64,000 nucleotides of DNA from Phorcus lineatus (taxonomy: Eukaryota; Mollusca; Gastropoda; Trochida; Trochidae): contig OV121088.1 in NCBI GenBank assembly GCA_921293015.1, positions 37,324,836-37,388,835 on the forward strand, given 5' to 3'. Below the pieces are notes generated by a model that was not told where the DNA came from, did no database searches, and saw only the letters and a program-made list of their open reading frames with translations. Shown here piece by piece: positions 13,501-28,900 of the stretch. The stretch's first letter is position 1; each line of letters begins with the position of its first letter. Both the position numbers and the translations under genes were made by a program.

Positions 13501-16500
13501 AGTCGAGTTTCAGAGTCAAAGTTCACATTCAACTTGTTTCCCAGGAAGGTAAAGAAAACAAATCTGAAATCTTAAAATATCAAAAGCAGTAATGTAATAC
13601 GAATGAAAAAGTTTCAGAAAGATCTAACAAACGTTTCAGTTCTGCCTTGGAAATAAAATGTTTACAAACGGACGGACCGACAAGGTGATAACTATATAAA
13701 AAATGTAGATACAAATGCATTGCAAACCAATGGGATACAAACATAACTTGAAACTTGTTATTGGTTAGTTATCGAAACACTCAGGTTACTTTCAAGAGGT
13801 GTTTACAAAGACTTCTTCTGTCGATATTTTGTAATCTAAATAAGATGTGTCTCTACCTCTTGCCAAATCAAATGCAGCGTGCACGCTGCAAACAACACAG
13901 TCGACGTTTTCCTTCAGGAGGTCGCCGTGCACTAGACGGAAGTGAATGTTGCCAATAGTCACCCCTTCACGAACATCAATGTTTGTTTCTTGTTCTGCAA
14001 CAGAAAAAGGTTTGTTACAAACGTTACGACAAAACTTGAATTTTCATTTGGACAAAAATTTGGTCTTTTAAGGGCATTGAAGTGTATTTTATTTCAGCGC
14101 AATAAAGTGGTATCACGAATAGGAAATGAATTTTTACAAAATGGATGTTTTTAAAACCATTACAATGATTACTTCTACAAATACCAAGTCAGGTTAAAAT
14201 GCGCCAGTCAACTTGCCAAAGTAGAATGATTGAAGTGTGTTCACACTCAAGTGGCCTCATCTTTTCGTTTGATATATACCTGACACCTTATACTTCGAAT
14301 GCCTTCAAACTGTTATTGCATATTTAAATGTGGTGAAAATCGCATTAGGATATATCATTGTCATCAACAATTTTAAATCCTAATTTTCTTTTATAAAACC
14401 TAAACCTTCTTTTAAAAAATGTTAGTATCTAAATATTTGGTATAAGTAAATATAGTATTAACATTTATCATTCAGTGTTGAATACACTGATATATATAAT
14501 ATTTGAAATTGTGTTTTAACTCTTGAACCGCTTCTGAGATGTATCTACCTGGTGTATCAAGTGATAACGTACCGGTGTAAACATAATATCACATATAACC
14601 TTGTAATAACCTCTAACAACAGCACATTTAAAAAATACGTAAAATGCATCGTAATCAACATATTTCACGTGATTCACAGTTCACCCACATAGAAAGTTAA
14701 GGAGAGATTTTGTAGTATAGGAAATACATTTACACTTTATGCATTATAATTATGAAAATACGGTATGAAAAGATTATTTTTTCACTTAAAACTATTTGTA
14801 AGTCACTAATGTAGCAGTAGTGTAATATTAGATGATTGGTATTCAGGTACTTCATTAAAGTTTTCTTTGGTTTGTGAATAGAGGCGTGGATTTCGAATAT
14901 TAATCAGATCTACGAGTATTTGTTTGAAGAATAGGATTTCTGTGGAGTAATTTAGATCATGTGAGGGTATTTGAATATCATTATGAAAGTGATGCAGGAC
15001 TCAAAATACATTTCATATTCTTCTAAATTTAATGTCCAATGTATTTTTCATTTAAGTAGTCTTACTGGGGTTTCCTGACAGTCCAACCATTTGTATCACA
15101 TTATTTCAGAAGCAGCGACTTATCCACACAATCTGAATTACCCGCATTACCTTCTCCCCCCGATTCTGTCTTCAACTTCCTGTTTTTTCTTGATACTGGT
15201 CGGCTTGAAAAAAATGCGCTCAATTCCTTTTCAAATTCCTGTTTAAAAAAAGACAAAGAATAGTTACACGTATTGACAAGCTATATCCATTTGATAGTGT
15301 GGTGGGAGAAGGTTGTGCGAGTTGGAAAACAAGGCAACACTTATGTTATCTATTTCACAGAAGAACTTGGGTAGTTTCCATTGAAATTTTAAAATAGAAA
15401 ACTTTTTTTTCAAATCAATGTTTCAAACTTTGAGGATTTTAAACGATTTCAAAATGACATGACTCATTTTTAAAGATGCATGATCATAGTGTAAAAGGTG
15501 TAAAATTATTTAATACGTAATCTTTGTCAATTAAGAAAACATTGACTACAAAAATAAGAACCATGATTCATGAAAATACGGGAAAAAAACGAAAAGTCAT
15601 CTGCATGTCAGTTTACTGCTACAAATAGATAGGACGTAGGCCGCGCTAAGGACTTTAGGATGTTAACACATCTAAAAACATGATCTAACTTACGCTTCAA
15701 TACAAATAATCTAATGAAATGAAAATAAATAAATGAAATTATTAGGATGGAAAGATGAATTTAAAAGTGCGTTGCAATAGATACTGTCAAATTTACATTC
15801 ATTGCCGTGAGTGAACTTGCAACGATAGTAATTCTTAACAATTTAAAATGTATCAGTTTGTATTTACTATGTCCTAAGACGTAAACTGAAGACAACGAGA
15901 AGGAACCGCTACATACCTTGGCAGTATCATCCTCAAAGATCACAATCTGAACTCCTGTGAGAGATGTTCCTGGGTGAGATGCCCAGAAGGAATCGATAGC
16001 CTTGTACATGCATCTTGCAGCCACTGCGTTCTGGTAGCGTTGAAGTCCGACACCAAGAGTCGGGAAGAGTATGCTCCGAAGGTTGTTTGCGTGTGCTTCT
16101 TCCAAGCAGAATTTCACAGCATTCCTCAAGTTCTGGAGGAGTCGAAAAGTATTTTGTAACTGATTTGATCGGGTAATATCGAGACGAATCTTTTTTATAG
16201 ATGTAAATGTTTGTAAAAATATCTACAAAACAAGTTATTTTAGAGTTGACAACAAATTTAGATTTGTAAATTATCGCTAAACCAAAACTGACGCCACATT
16301 TATGATTTATACCTTTTCCCCGTTCTCTTTTTTCCAGGATGGAACAATGGTATGGTAAATATGTCTAGCATTCAATAGACCTGCTGTGGTCACTGCGACG
16401 CCAGATTTTGGACAACCATTTGGGTAGTTCTGTTGACACTCTGCACTTAGACTTGGCCCAGCTGCATCATTGATGGATTTCGAGAGACGTCCTCGATTCA

Positions 16501-19500
16501 TATTCAAAGACTCATCAGTTGCATTCACGATGACATGAGCCTGAGGATAAAACTGGATTAGTTTCATTGGACATCCAAATTAGCTTGTCTGGTTTGCTTG
16601 GTTTTAAATATGGATTTGCAATATGAGTATAGGACCATGTGGTCTCTAATAGTACTCATCTGTTCAAAGCAAGTACCTTATAAAATAATTAAAGACAGGC
16701 GATATATAGTTTGAATATAATCTTCAGCGGCGTGGAGAAATGTGGGTGCTTAATCCGAGAGAATTTATAGTTCCATAATGAAATGTATTTGAAATTTCGG
16801 ATTACTTATTTCATAATGTATATATATTGAGTAAGTAAATAATCGGTCTGGAAAATCAACTAATATAACTCGGAGGGAATAATTATTTATGGCAAAAACT
16901 GTAAAAAGGGATTGGTCTTGTTCCACAAATTCCATTGTAATTGGCAAAATACGCCGTCTTGCCTTAATACAGAGCAATGACAGTATTTCGTATCTATTAC
17001 ATATTCATTCCAGGATGATTAAAAAATCAAGAAAGATCATTCAAAACACTGGATAACCTTTTGGAGAACTATTGAAATGAGAGCTTTTCGTTAAATGAAA
17101 CAAAGATTTGTTAAGTAGCTCTATACCTACCTCAAACCTCGTGATATCTCCTCTCTTCAAAACAGGCTTTAATTTTTCTGGGGGGAAAACGAGATGTATC
17201 ATTCATTGCAGGAACAAATTATGTAATTGCATCCCAAAGATTTGTTCACCTACCACCGTATTTTACTGCAAATATCATTACATTGTAGTTTGAAATGTCA
17301 TTGATGCATAACGAAAAGAAAGCCGTTGTATTCAGTGAATAATATATGAAATCGTGTATGAACTTCTTTAAGTGGCATTTTAGAAGCTGGATTGATAAAG
17401 AAAAACAAGTTTATTGCACGAAATGCGACGTTTCGGTGTAGATGTTTTCTTGATAACGGTATTAGTATCTACACATATCATTCAAATTTCTACAAAATAT
17501 GTATACATACCTCAAGTATTAAAAATGAAAATAATCCATCGACTACTTTGTAAATATTGTCAAGATTGTTTTCAATGTTGAGAAAAGCATAGCACGTAAA
17601 AACAATATTTTGCCATCATTCCATGAAAAATGGAAAGCTTTTATCACAACAGTGAACGATAACTTTATTTTCATGCATTTCGAAAAATTATGTTTTCATG
17701 TCAATGTCCATGTTTTCTATTTTGATAAGCCGTTTTATTCCTATATCAAGAATTATTTTCAAAATTTAAACCCCTTCTTTTATTCCAAAAATCGAAAACA
17801 TGGCAGTCTCACGTTTACTTCAACAATGATTACTTTACACATGGACCCAGGATGATGCTTTGAAGGAGTAAAGGATGCAAATATCGTCCAAAAGAAACCT
17901 AAATAACATTAAATCTGCTCTAAGAAATGTATGTACGTGTGAACTCTGTATAGTAATAGAATAAGTAATCTCTACTTACGAGAGGCTCTTTCACCAAGCT
18001 TGGTCTTTATGTCATCAAATGCCTATTTGTAGGATAAAGCCAAAAATATTTTAGTTGATTAAACATTTTCTATATTTATCAGAATTGGAAACTCTTAAAA
18101 CGGTCCTTAAACGAATTTCGATGGTAACCTTTTAAATACAAATGTCTGAATAAAGAAAACGGATTTCAGATCCATCTGGTAGGGTATTTTATAAATATTT
18201 TCATAAACAAGTGTAACATATATTTACTGTTTTTTAAGTAAGGGTTTAATCATTGAAATATCATGTGTTCTATATACTTTTTCAATCATATAATTTCAAT
18301 GTGGACGGATGCTCATATCATATCAACGATTACTTTAGCGAGTCGTATGTAACGTCACAAAACGTCACCGTAAAAGGCCGTAGCAAAGCAACCTTGCGTT
18401 AAAGAGCCACTCCGTGATTTTCATAACATATTATTTACCTTTCATACAAACCTAAATGTCATATGTGGTGATATATAATATAAACATCTTAACTTTTCAT
18501 GTCCAAAAGACATATATATGACAATTACTGGTTTTCAATGAAAATCTAAAAACAGCCTTATAAATGCACAGAGGTGTAGATATCACGTCCAATATACATG
18601 GATACTAGTTATATAACCTAACAAACACTATCAACTGCCCTCCTGGCTGTTTTAGATAAGTCGCCAAAATTACGTTTGACTATTTGACGCGCGCCACTGT
18701 CTGCTATTTGATCATAAATGCGACGTTCTACCTTCATATTGTCACTGTAAAAATATTTAAAAAAACTTTAAAATGTGCCTTTTTGGTAACAGTCGATACT
18801 TCGCGATCAAATGACACCAATGATTAAGTTTGGCATATATGACTCCAACAACTCCAGGAGTGGCTCTTTAAGTTACATATTATCCGCGGCGTGTATCCAT
18901 CTCTAAACATTGAGCGTTCGCAAGTGCTCTCTAACACCCCGGGAAAATCATCTGTTACTGAACACAGGGCAAGCCGTTTTCAGAATATTTAAATGCCTTT
19001 TAGATTGAAAAGAATCGGTAATAATGAAATTATAACAGTTGTCATATGACTTTTAAGAAACTCGTGCGAATTGGTGTATAACCCTCGCTCTTTCTCGGAT
19101 AATACAAAAATCCAAAAACGTTTCGTAAACGTCATATGACACACTTCCTCGAGTAATAATCTCTTTTTTATCCACAAACGAGAAATCACTTTCAGGCGGA
19201 AAGTGTATGAAACACGAAAGTCATTGTATAAATTACATATTCACATAAATAGTGGCATCAGTTTACATTGTTCTAAACAAAAGTCAAGGGGCATACCTTT
19301 ATAGTTTGATGATCTTTAACATAAAGCACAATCTTCACATCAGTCAGCAGGGTCGTCGGATTATGTATCCAGAATTGCTGTATGGTATCAAGCATACACT
19401 CAGCCACGAGGTCTCGAGGGTACCCAAGTTTTCCCGTTCCCAGAGCAGAGAGCATCATGCTCTTCACTTGGTGCACGTTTCCCATCTCCAAGCACTTCTG

Positions 19501-19879
19501 TACACGGTCTCTGATATCCTTTAGCCAAAAGTATGTCAATATACATCTCTTAAATGTTAAATCTACAACAAATCCCTGAACTATAACTGCTAATGTTGAA
19601 AAAATGTGGATATTAATATGGCGCTATGTCCAACTGCTTCCGATGGAGGCAAAAATAATTTGTAACTTGTCTTTTGGCCTTGTTCTTTGTTGTGTCCCTG
19701 GGCAAGAAAATTCATCAACATTGCACTCATTTTATACAGCTGTACAATTGGGTATGAACTTACATGGTCGCTGAAAGAGCTCAATAGGCTGTAAAGAAGT
19801 ACTTTTTACTCAGGGTAAAAATACACCTGTGCACTTTGGGCATGTTCTGTCATAGATATAATAATGTCCGGTAAAGAAA

Positions 19880-19967
<88 letters not shown>

Positions 19968-22900
19968 CCTGTTGTTCAAGCCTTTCTTTTAAACCTGTTG
20001 TTTACGTCCGTCTTTTGCAAACATGTAGGTCCAAAATTCTTGTTTTCTCTCAGTGTTCAAGTCATGTTACCATTCAGTTTCAATCATGGTAAATGTTAGG
20101 ACACTAGTATAAGTAAATGCCAGTGCGGAATTAAATAACTGAACTTGAGATAAGATTTATGGCTCTTGGTGTTTTTGTTGGGTGTTTAAGGGTACTTACC
20201 TTTTCGGCTGCCTGTTCCGTCGTGAAAGCAGGAAGTCGGACGTGATACACCTTCTTACACTGGAGGTTGTAACCATTTGTTACAATCACGTCTTTTGTGT
20301 CAGTGCGACGTTTCTGAGATAATTCATTTTGCAGACCTCGTCCAGCAACATCTAGTAGGGACTTCGATAAAGCCCCATGTGTAAGGTCTAAACTCTCTGG
20401 TGTGCTACTGACAATAACCTCTGCCTGCAGATAAATAATCATCAAATTGTTCAATAAAATCATTCGGATCGCTTTTTCTCATAAATTCTTACATCTGTAA
20501 ACATTTTCATACATATATTACCATTTGATAAAAAGGTTCACAAGTATACAGTCTTCAAAGAATAAAATTGACAAAGCCATATAAGGCCTACATCAAAATC
20601 TTTCACTAATATCTTCAAGGAATCATAATAGTTTTATATTTAAATTTAAATTATTGTCTAGAATAGGATTTGAGAACAAATGAAACATGTTATGTTGCAG
20701 AATTGATTGTCAATATTCAAACATCTCATATCCATGTCTGTCAGAATAAAATTCATGATGGAGTTGCAAGTTCATGTGTCTACTGAACATGGCACCCAAT
20801 TGATATGTCCTACGGTTTGACACATCATGGGGTGCCATGATCTGTAGAGACATAACAACATCAACGTTCTGACAGATAATTAACTTTGATTTAAATTGGA
20901 GGAAATTTGATTCAAAGACAAGCATACCTTTAGTTTTGCAATTTCACCTGACAAAAGCACAACATCTCTTTTGCCATGTCCTTCTTCACCTGATTGAAAA
21001 AAACGATTGACGCGAATCATGTTGGAATGCTTATTGAGCTTCAACAAATTCATATATTTCTTATGGCTTTTTCAGATATTCCAATGATGCTGCATATTTC
21101 AAAATTGAATTCCGATATTCCGAATTCCGACTTTCATAACAGTGCCATGAGAGCCGCGTCCAAAATTGATACAAACCAGATCTCCGATTAAATGCAATGC
21201 AATGGTATACTACACCGAATAAGATTGAAGTTTGGGTCTCTATTCAGTGAGAAAAAATGTGATATTTTATTAGCTTTTTATATGTGTCCTAGCCTTATTA
21301 CATTTTCTTATCACTGAAAAGAAAATACAGATGCGGGTATCAAGGTGATAGCTCAATTGTAATTGAGCTATCACCAGTTGGGGCACAGGTTAAGAGTTTT
21401 CAGTAAAAATAGAGCCATGGGCTCTGTAGCTCATCAGACTTTTGATAGAAATAGGTGTTTGGGTTTAGACCATGGGGTCATGGGCAGTGTAGGAAAGATA
21501 GCCTGTCCCAACGTCCGAGCTATTCACAATCAAATAAAAAAGGCCCATTGTCCATTTGGGGTCAAGGGGTCACCGAATCTACAATTTAGAATCCTCAGTG
21601 TCCAAGGAGTCTACACACAACTATTAAGCTATCAAGACCTTTTGGAACTGGAGAAGAAGATGAAAGTAGGATTTTAAGGTTTTGACCCCTGTGACCGCAT
21701 TTGGGGGTCAAGTGGTCACCAAACCTACAATTTAGAATCCCCAGTGTCCAAGGAGTCTTCACAAAATTTTTCAGCTCTCTCGATCTTCTGGAACTAGGGA
21801 AAAAGATGAAATTAGTTTTTTTAGGTTTTGACCCCTGTGACCCCATTTGGGGTCATGGGGTCACCAAACCTACAATTTAGAATCCCCGTTGGCCAAGGAG
21901 TCTACACACACCTTTTCAGCTCTCTAGACCTTTTGGAACTGGAGAAGAAGATGAAAATAGGTTTTTCAGGTTTTGAGCCCTGTGACCCCATTTGGGGTCA
22001 TGGGGTCACCAAATCTACAATTTAGAATCCCCATTGTCCAAGGAGTCTTCACAAAAATTTTCAGCTCTCTAGACCTTTTGGAACTAGGGAAAAAGATGAA
22101 ATTAGGTTTTTTAGGTTTTGACCCCTGTGACCCCATTTGGGGTCATGGGGTCACCAAACCTACAATTTAGAATCCCCAGTGTCCAAGGAGTCTTTACACA
22201 CCTTTTCAGCTCTCTAGACCTTTTGGAACTAGGGATAAAGATGAAATTAGGTTTTTTAGGTTTTGACCACTGTGACCCCATTTGGGGTCATGGGGTCACC
22301 AAACCTACAATTTAGAATCCCCGTTGGCCAAGGAGTCTACACACACCTTTTCAGCTCTCTAACCCTTTTGGAACTGGAGAAGAAGATGAAAATAGGTTTT
22401 TCAGGTTTTGACCCCTGTGACCCCATTTGGGGTCATGGGGTCACCAAACCTACAATTTAGAATCTCCAGTGCCCAAGGAGTCTACACACAACTATTCAGC
22501 TCTCTGGACCTTTTGGAACTGGAGAAGAAGATGAAAATAGGTTTTTCATCTTTTGACCCCTCTGACCTCATTTGGGTTCATGGGGTCACAAAATCTACAA
22601 TTTAGAATCCCCATTAACCAAGAAGTCTACACACAACTTTTCAGCTCTCTGGACCTTTTGGAACTGGAGAAGAAGATTAAAATAGATTTTTAAGGTTTTG
22701 ACCCCTGTGACCCCATTTGGGGTCATGGGGTCACCAAACCTACAATTTAGAATCTCCAGTGCCCAAGGAGTCTACACACAACTATTCAGCTCTCTGGACT
22801 TTTTGGAACTGGAGAAGAAGATGAAAATAGGTTTTTCATCTTTTGACCCCTCTGACCTCATTTGGGTTCATGGGGTCACAAAATCTACAATTTAGAATCC

Positions 22901-25900
22901 CCATTAACCAAGAAGTCTACACACAACTTTTCAGCTCTCTGGACCTTTTGGAGCTGGAGAAGAAGATTAAAATAGATTTTTAAGGTTTTGACCCTTGTGA
23001 CCCCATTTGGGGTCATGGGGTCACGAAATCTACAATTTAGAATCCCCATTTGCCAAGGAGTATGCACATAAAATTTCAGCTCTCTAGAGTCATTGGTTCT
23101 GGAGAAGAAGTCGAAAAAGTGAAAAGTTTACGGATGGACGGATGGACGGATGGACGGACGGATGGACGGATGGACGGACGCCGGACTCCATGCCATGCCA
23201 TAAGCCCATCGGGTCTTTCAGACCTGATGAGCTAAAAAGTGTTCTACACAATCAAGTACCAAGTGATCGAAGGGTATGGAGTCTATTTCAAATGACAAGT
23301 ACAGTCAAGAAATAATTTTATAGCTATTCATCACAATAACAAATGTCGTGTTAGTCTAGGCTATTATGCAACATGGTTTATCGAAAACGGTGGAATATAC
23401 AAGTGTTTTGGGCATATTCGTCGATCTTTTTTGAAAAGCTCTCTGATTATTATGTTTACTATTGTTGCTTTATATATAGATTCGTTTGCTCTTAAATAAG
23501 TTTACTTTGCAAAAGAAAATAAACGAACAAGATCTGGAAATCTGGAAGTACTTTAGGATAGGTAATGATAAATATCAACAGTTTGTGACAGAAGCTTATA
23601 TTTTAAAGAATTACGCCAGTCATTTGTTTAATTGAAATAAAGGTAGAAACTCAATGGAGTACTTAAGGTTTAATTCCAAAAATAATGATATGTTTCCTGA
23701 TTCCTTTTGGGTAATTATCTATAAACATATTTCAGTAACCATTATGATGTTGAAAATATGCATACCTGACGCGGCACCTCTTGTTCCTTCGATTCTTGAT
23801 GTTGGAGTTTTACTCACGCTCCCGAATACCCATTCCATGGCTTTTATGAATTCATCGAGGGTGGAATCCTCTGTGTCACAGAAGTAGACGTCTTTGATGC
23901 TACTGTCTTGATTCCTCTTGAAATATTTATCCACTGCTTTGCTTATGACTCTGGTAGCCTCCTTTCGAGGATACCCAAAAACTCCTGTGCTCAAACCTGG
24001 GATAGCTATGGAGACACAACCCTTCTTATCAGCAAATTCCAAAGACTTCAGCACCGCTTCTTGAAGATAGTCCTCTTCTCTTTTATTTCCTCCGTTCCAC
24101 TTTGGTCCAACGGCATGGATAAGGACATCACATGGTAGAGAACCAGGGCTGGAAACCATGGCATCGCCTTCATCGAGATGGCCATGTTGCTCAATATATC
24201 TGGAGCATTCTTCTTGGATACTCTTGCCACCTGAAAAAAGTACAAATATGACATGCTCTTTAAATAAATCAAAACTATTCAAATTAAACATCCTCCTAAT
24301 ATCATTATTTATATTTTGGGTAAGAATCAAAGCAATATGATGTTAAAATAAAAAATATTTCAATTCTTAAGAATATTGAAAGCCTATCAATATCTGAGCA
24401 GGCAGATATTATATTCAATATGATTTAATGTCAGATACTGGGTTCTGTCAGTTCTGTTAAGATAACCTCTGTCGTCACTCTAGTGAGTACCAGTTGATTG
24501 CCACTCGAGTGACGTCATCAGAACAATGCTAAATATTATGTCACATAGATCAAGTACCTACTATTCTACCCCATTCAATGAGTGTCCAAAAAACAGTTAT
24601 CCTTTATTGATTATTTCACTTTTACAACAAGAGAGGATTACAGGAGAAATGAATTTGAATTTTAAAAAAGAGAAATGAATCAATTCTCTATATAAATGTA
24701 TCTTGAATCATTAGTGACTACAGAAGTTTAAACTGTGAAAATCCTTCAAATGTTCTTACCCTGTTCAACAATTGCTTTAGCAAGTCCTCCACAATGATCT
24801 AGTCTATCATTTGCAGCATTGACTAAAGCGTCCACTGTGAAAGTGGTAATATCTCCTTTTCGCACGCAGACCTTTCTACCAGGAGACAAGTTGGCCACAG
24901 CCAGAATGAGGGGACGTTCTGGTATGCTTGCTGCTGCTCCTCGAGAAGTTTCAACTGCCGTGTCATCTTCTGTCTCGATGATACATCTATGCTTATTTTC
25001 AACGTGACTTTTTATAATATTTCCTTTCTCGGACCTCATCAGTTTTGCCATTCCTGGTTTTGTTAATGTCTCTTTGCGGCAATGTACTGTTCGACTTAGT
25101 TTCTGCAATTCCTCAGTCGCCTTTTCAAGAGATGGCTTTGGACCTGTCATGGTGAAACTATCATCTGTGATCATTGTAAGCCGACCATGGTTTTGCTGAA
25201 GATCCTTTTCTACTTTCTCCACCTCTGTATTCATGTGAGTTTTCAAAAACCTCGTCTCTCCCTTTTGCAATGGAACAACGATCTCCTGGACAGCATTTTT
25301 CTCCAAATAGCTACTTATTTCATCATACAAGGCATCAATATTGTCATTTAATCCCACGATCAACAAATACTTCTTGTCCCGAATTGGTATAACGGAAAAC
25401 TTGCCCTGGAACACCTCAGCTAGATTTTGAACTTTATTTTTCCAAGATGCAGACCCAAAAAGTGTAAACATGTTTGGATCTAAAGGAATTATCCTTTCAA
25501 TGACTGACGCAACCAAACACCTTTGAGAAGCCTCAGCTGCTTGTCTAGATCCTGCAATTATCTCGGTCGAATTCCAGCTTGCAAGGATACCTCTTTCTTT
25601 TTGTAGATGAAGAAGAACCTGTCTAACTCCATCTGTGTTTAGCAAAGCTGTTTGGTGTTCTGATACAGACTGCAGTTCTATTGTCTCCATGTTGTGTACC
25701 ATTTCATGAATCATGAGTTGGCCAAATAGTACAGAGTCCTTATCTGGACCCTCGACAGTGATCTTCCCATTATTCACATCGATGAAGAGTTTTACTCCAC
25801 TATATTTCTTTTGGACTTCGTTTTGAAAACTGTGGTCATGGAAATATTGTGCTGCCAGGGGTTTCAAAGTCATGATTTCTACATGTGAAGCAAATTGTGA

Positions 25901-28900
25901 CGAAATGTCCTCAGTTTGCATTCTTGCATATACTTCTGTAGTATGGGCTGTAGTAGTCACCACTTTGTTTTTAGTTTCCATTCGTGCTTCTTCTTGTCGG
26001 CTTAATCCTGCGCTTGACGAAGTGTTGTTGCCTGCCCTTGATTTAATACGCTCTTCTACTTTTAGTCTCGTTTCTGATGTTTTACCCAAAAATCCGACAA
26101 CTGATATTGTTATCTTATCTGTGTATAACTTCACTTCCCTGGGATCATGTGATAATCCATCTAAAAGACTCTGAGCATCCAAACCATGAGGTACTTTGAT
26201 CGACTGATGATCAACAATATCAAGCAAAATTCTTTTTGCTGATTTGATGAGTTCCGTTTGATCTGTCTGAGTGGAAGAAGTTCTTACACTGAGTTTGAAA
26301 TCTGCATTGATAGTAAACTCAATTCCTTGATCTTTCATCTTTTTCTCGATTTCAGATTTCGCAGTCTGAGTTTTCTTGATGAATCTTCCAAACAGCGGAC
26401 TTACATTTATTTCTGCTTCTATTTTCTTTTCCTTTGCAGCGGTTCTGCCAGACCCAATTTCTTTGTGATACAGACAGACCGCTAACACGCAGTGCCCCAG
26501 TCTGTGTGGCATTTCCACCAATTTTATTGTGTCTGAAATATAATGTTGATGCCTTACAGAGAGATGTTGGTTAATAAAACTCAAAATGCATCAAATATTG
26601 TTAGATTGGCACTGTCAATGGTCAGCATTCAAAATTACCTTGTCTACTGTTTTACAGACTCAGAGTTAAACTGAAGCAATAACGAGAGTTTGCATAACAA
26701 AATGAAAAATTCCTAGAAAACTCAAACTTACATCAAAATTGCTTTCAGACAGGTAAACTTACCTCGGAAGTCGGAGAGATGAACAAGATAAGATCCATGT
26801 TGAGAGGATGGAACCACCTCATGTACTTCTGTTTGACATGTTTCGAAGTAATCCTGAAGCGTGTCCTTGCTGATGTTATCTGGAACTCCCTCAACTAGCA
26901 ACGTACAGGGAGCTTTCACTTCAAAAACCTGCACCATCTTCTCCTTGAACAACTTCTGTTTGCAAACGTCCTGTAGCCTTGCAATGTCTAAAAGTATTTA
27001 CAAAATTACCCTTATATATAATGTATGTAAGATTCAAAGTAAAACATCCATAGAAGTACACAGCTTTAATATTGATGGGAATTAGTGAGGTACAAGATTT
27101 TATTTATTTTATTTATTTATGATAAATCAACAAGTATTTTAAAAAGATTAGCACAGGATAAATTTGAAAGTAATGCTTGTAACCTTGATATTTCTACAAT
27201 TAAGGAAAACCCATTTGAGGAGTGATAAACGATGTTTCTTTTTTTTCTTTTTTTTTTTATTACAATTTTTGTGGTACAACATCATCACATGAATTGTGAT
27301 ACGATGTTTTCGGTTATGAACATTTCTAGAATATAATGGTAACAGGAGAAATACCCACCAACTGATTCCCTGAAAGAGACAATGAGAGCATCTTGCCGAT
27401 CTCCAGATTCTCTGTGTTGTACATCAGACTTGGACCGTGCCTTGATGTACATTAACAACTCAAAGGAGTCCTCGTCCAGATGAGCTCCAGGATACTGCAG
27501 CAGAACCTTCTTGGTGTAGACATGAAATGGTTCGTGTGGTCTTATCCTCACCTTTACTTCTCCTACATTTGCTGTTCCTTTCTCCACCAAGTGATCAGCC
27601 ACTTAAAATGTAAAAAATGGATATAAATGTTTCAACTATATAGATGTCCTAAAGACAAAATTTATAAAGATGTTGCTTTTGCCGGCGGGCAATCGTATCA
27701 ACGATAATGGTATTGAACATAGTTAAAAACTCTTTCATTCAAAAGCTGCTTATTTTTAAAAAAACTAACATTTAATGTCATAAATGTAATCTTTTACACG
27801 AGATTTTGAGTTATAATTCAAAGGGCTATAACCTTGTAGTAAACATACTCAAGTAAAACCATTGGAAACCTTTAAATGCGTTTCGTAAGACCACTTTGTT
27901 AAACTAAACAAAGTGCTACTGTCCCTTTTAGGTACTTGTACATGCACTTACCTTCTTTCTCCTTGAACATGATGATTATGATGTTGTCATCTGATATTTC
28001 AAATGTATCTATTTCTCCACCACCTTTCCTAGGGTTCTCAAAGAAATAGAAGTATTTATCTCTTCCACTCTTTTCAACGTCACTATCATACACGTCAATG
28101 GTACGAGTATTATCCAAATCGGCTTTCGACATCTTGAAATCACGCTCTGCAAGCAGATGTTTTCAGTAACTACATCGATTGTGGCAGTAATTCAATTAAT
28201 GATATAATGTCGAGTAATGATGATGAAGATAAATAGATTGTAAAAATATGTTTTTACAGGCGGTTTTGAAAAGAATGTTGAACCCAATTCTAATTACTGA
28301 TCGTATATTGAAGTCAACTCTCTATCCTTATTTTTTAAAGTATTTAACAGATACTAAACCATATTCTACCATTGCCGTCACTCGTTCCTGGTTGGCTACT
28401 GTGAACAATTTGGTTATTCAGTGATTTGTTTAGATTGTCTTATGTCTAAGAATATTGTCGTTGCATAGCAACCATTGAGTCCATTACAATCCTCGTAATG
28501 CTTAAAACCGAAATTTCGAAAATTGAGCACTTTCTATGATTTACATAAAGAAAACTGTTATAAACTATCACTGGTTAGTCTATATTTATACACTCAAATC
28601 AGGAGCTAAAGTTAGATTGTATTTTACGACTATATTACATTGAATAAACGTAAATCCTTTAACATTCATTAGCAAAAATGTATGGTAATTTTTGTTTAAA
28701 ATGACATTTTTACAAAATGAAAATGCTCTTTTAAATATCTTCAACCGGGCTGTTTACATGTTATAGTGAGGTCATGAAGTCTTTTTATCCTGGTTTTTTT
28801 GCGATAACAATGAAAGATGGACGTTTAGATATAAGAAATAAGCTATGTTACATACTTTACATAGAAACAGAAACAACCACTGCTTCTTGATCAAATAAAA

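Noticed and set aside
21828..22895. Series of 65-codon frames spaced 145 bp apart
   Set aside because: Each is the same piece of a tandem DNA repeat inside a non-autonomous element; substitutions do not favour silent sites by eye and there is no domain.
21406..23238. CRISPR-like array of regular repeats
   Set aside because: Repeats are 145 bp with no unique spacers, in an intron of a eukaryotic gene.
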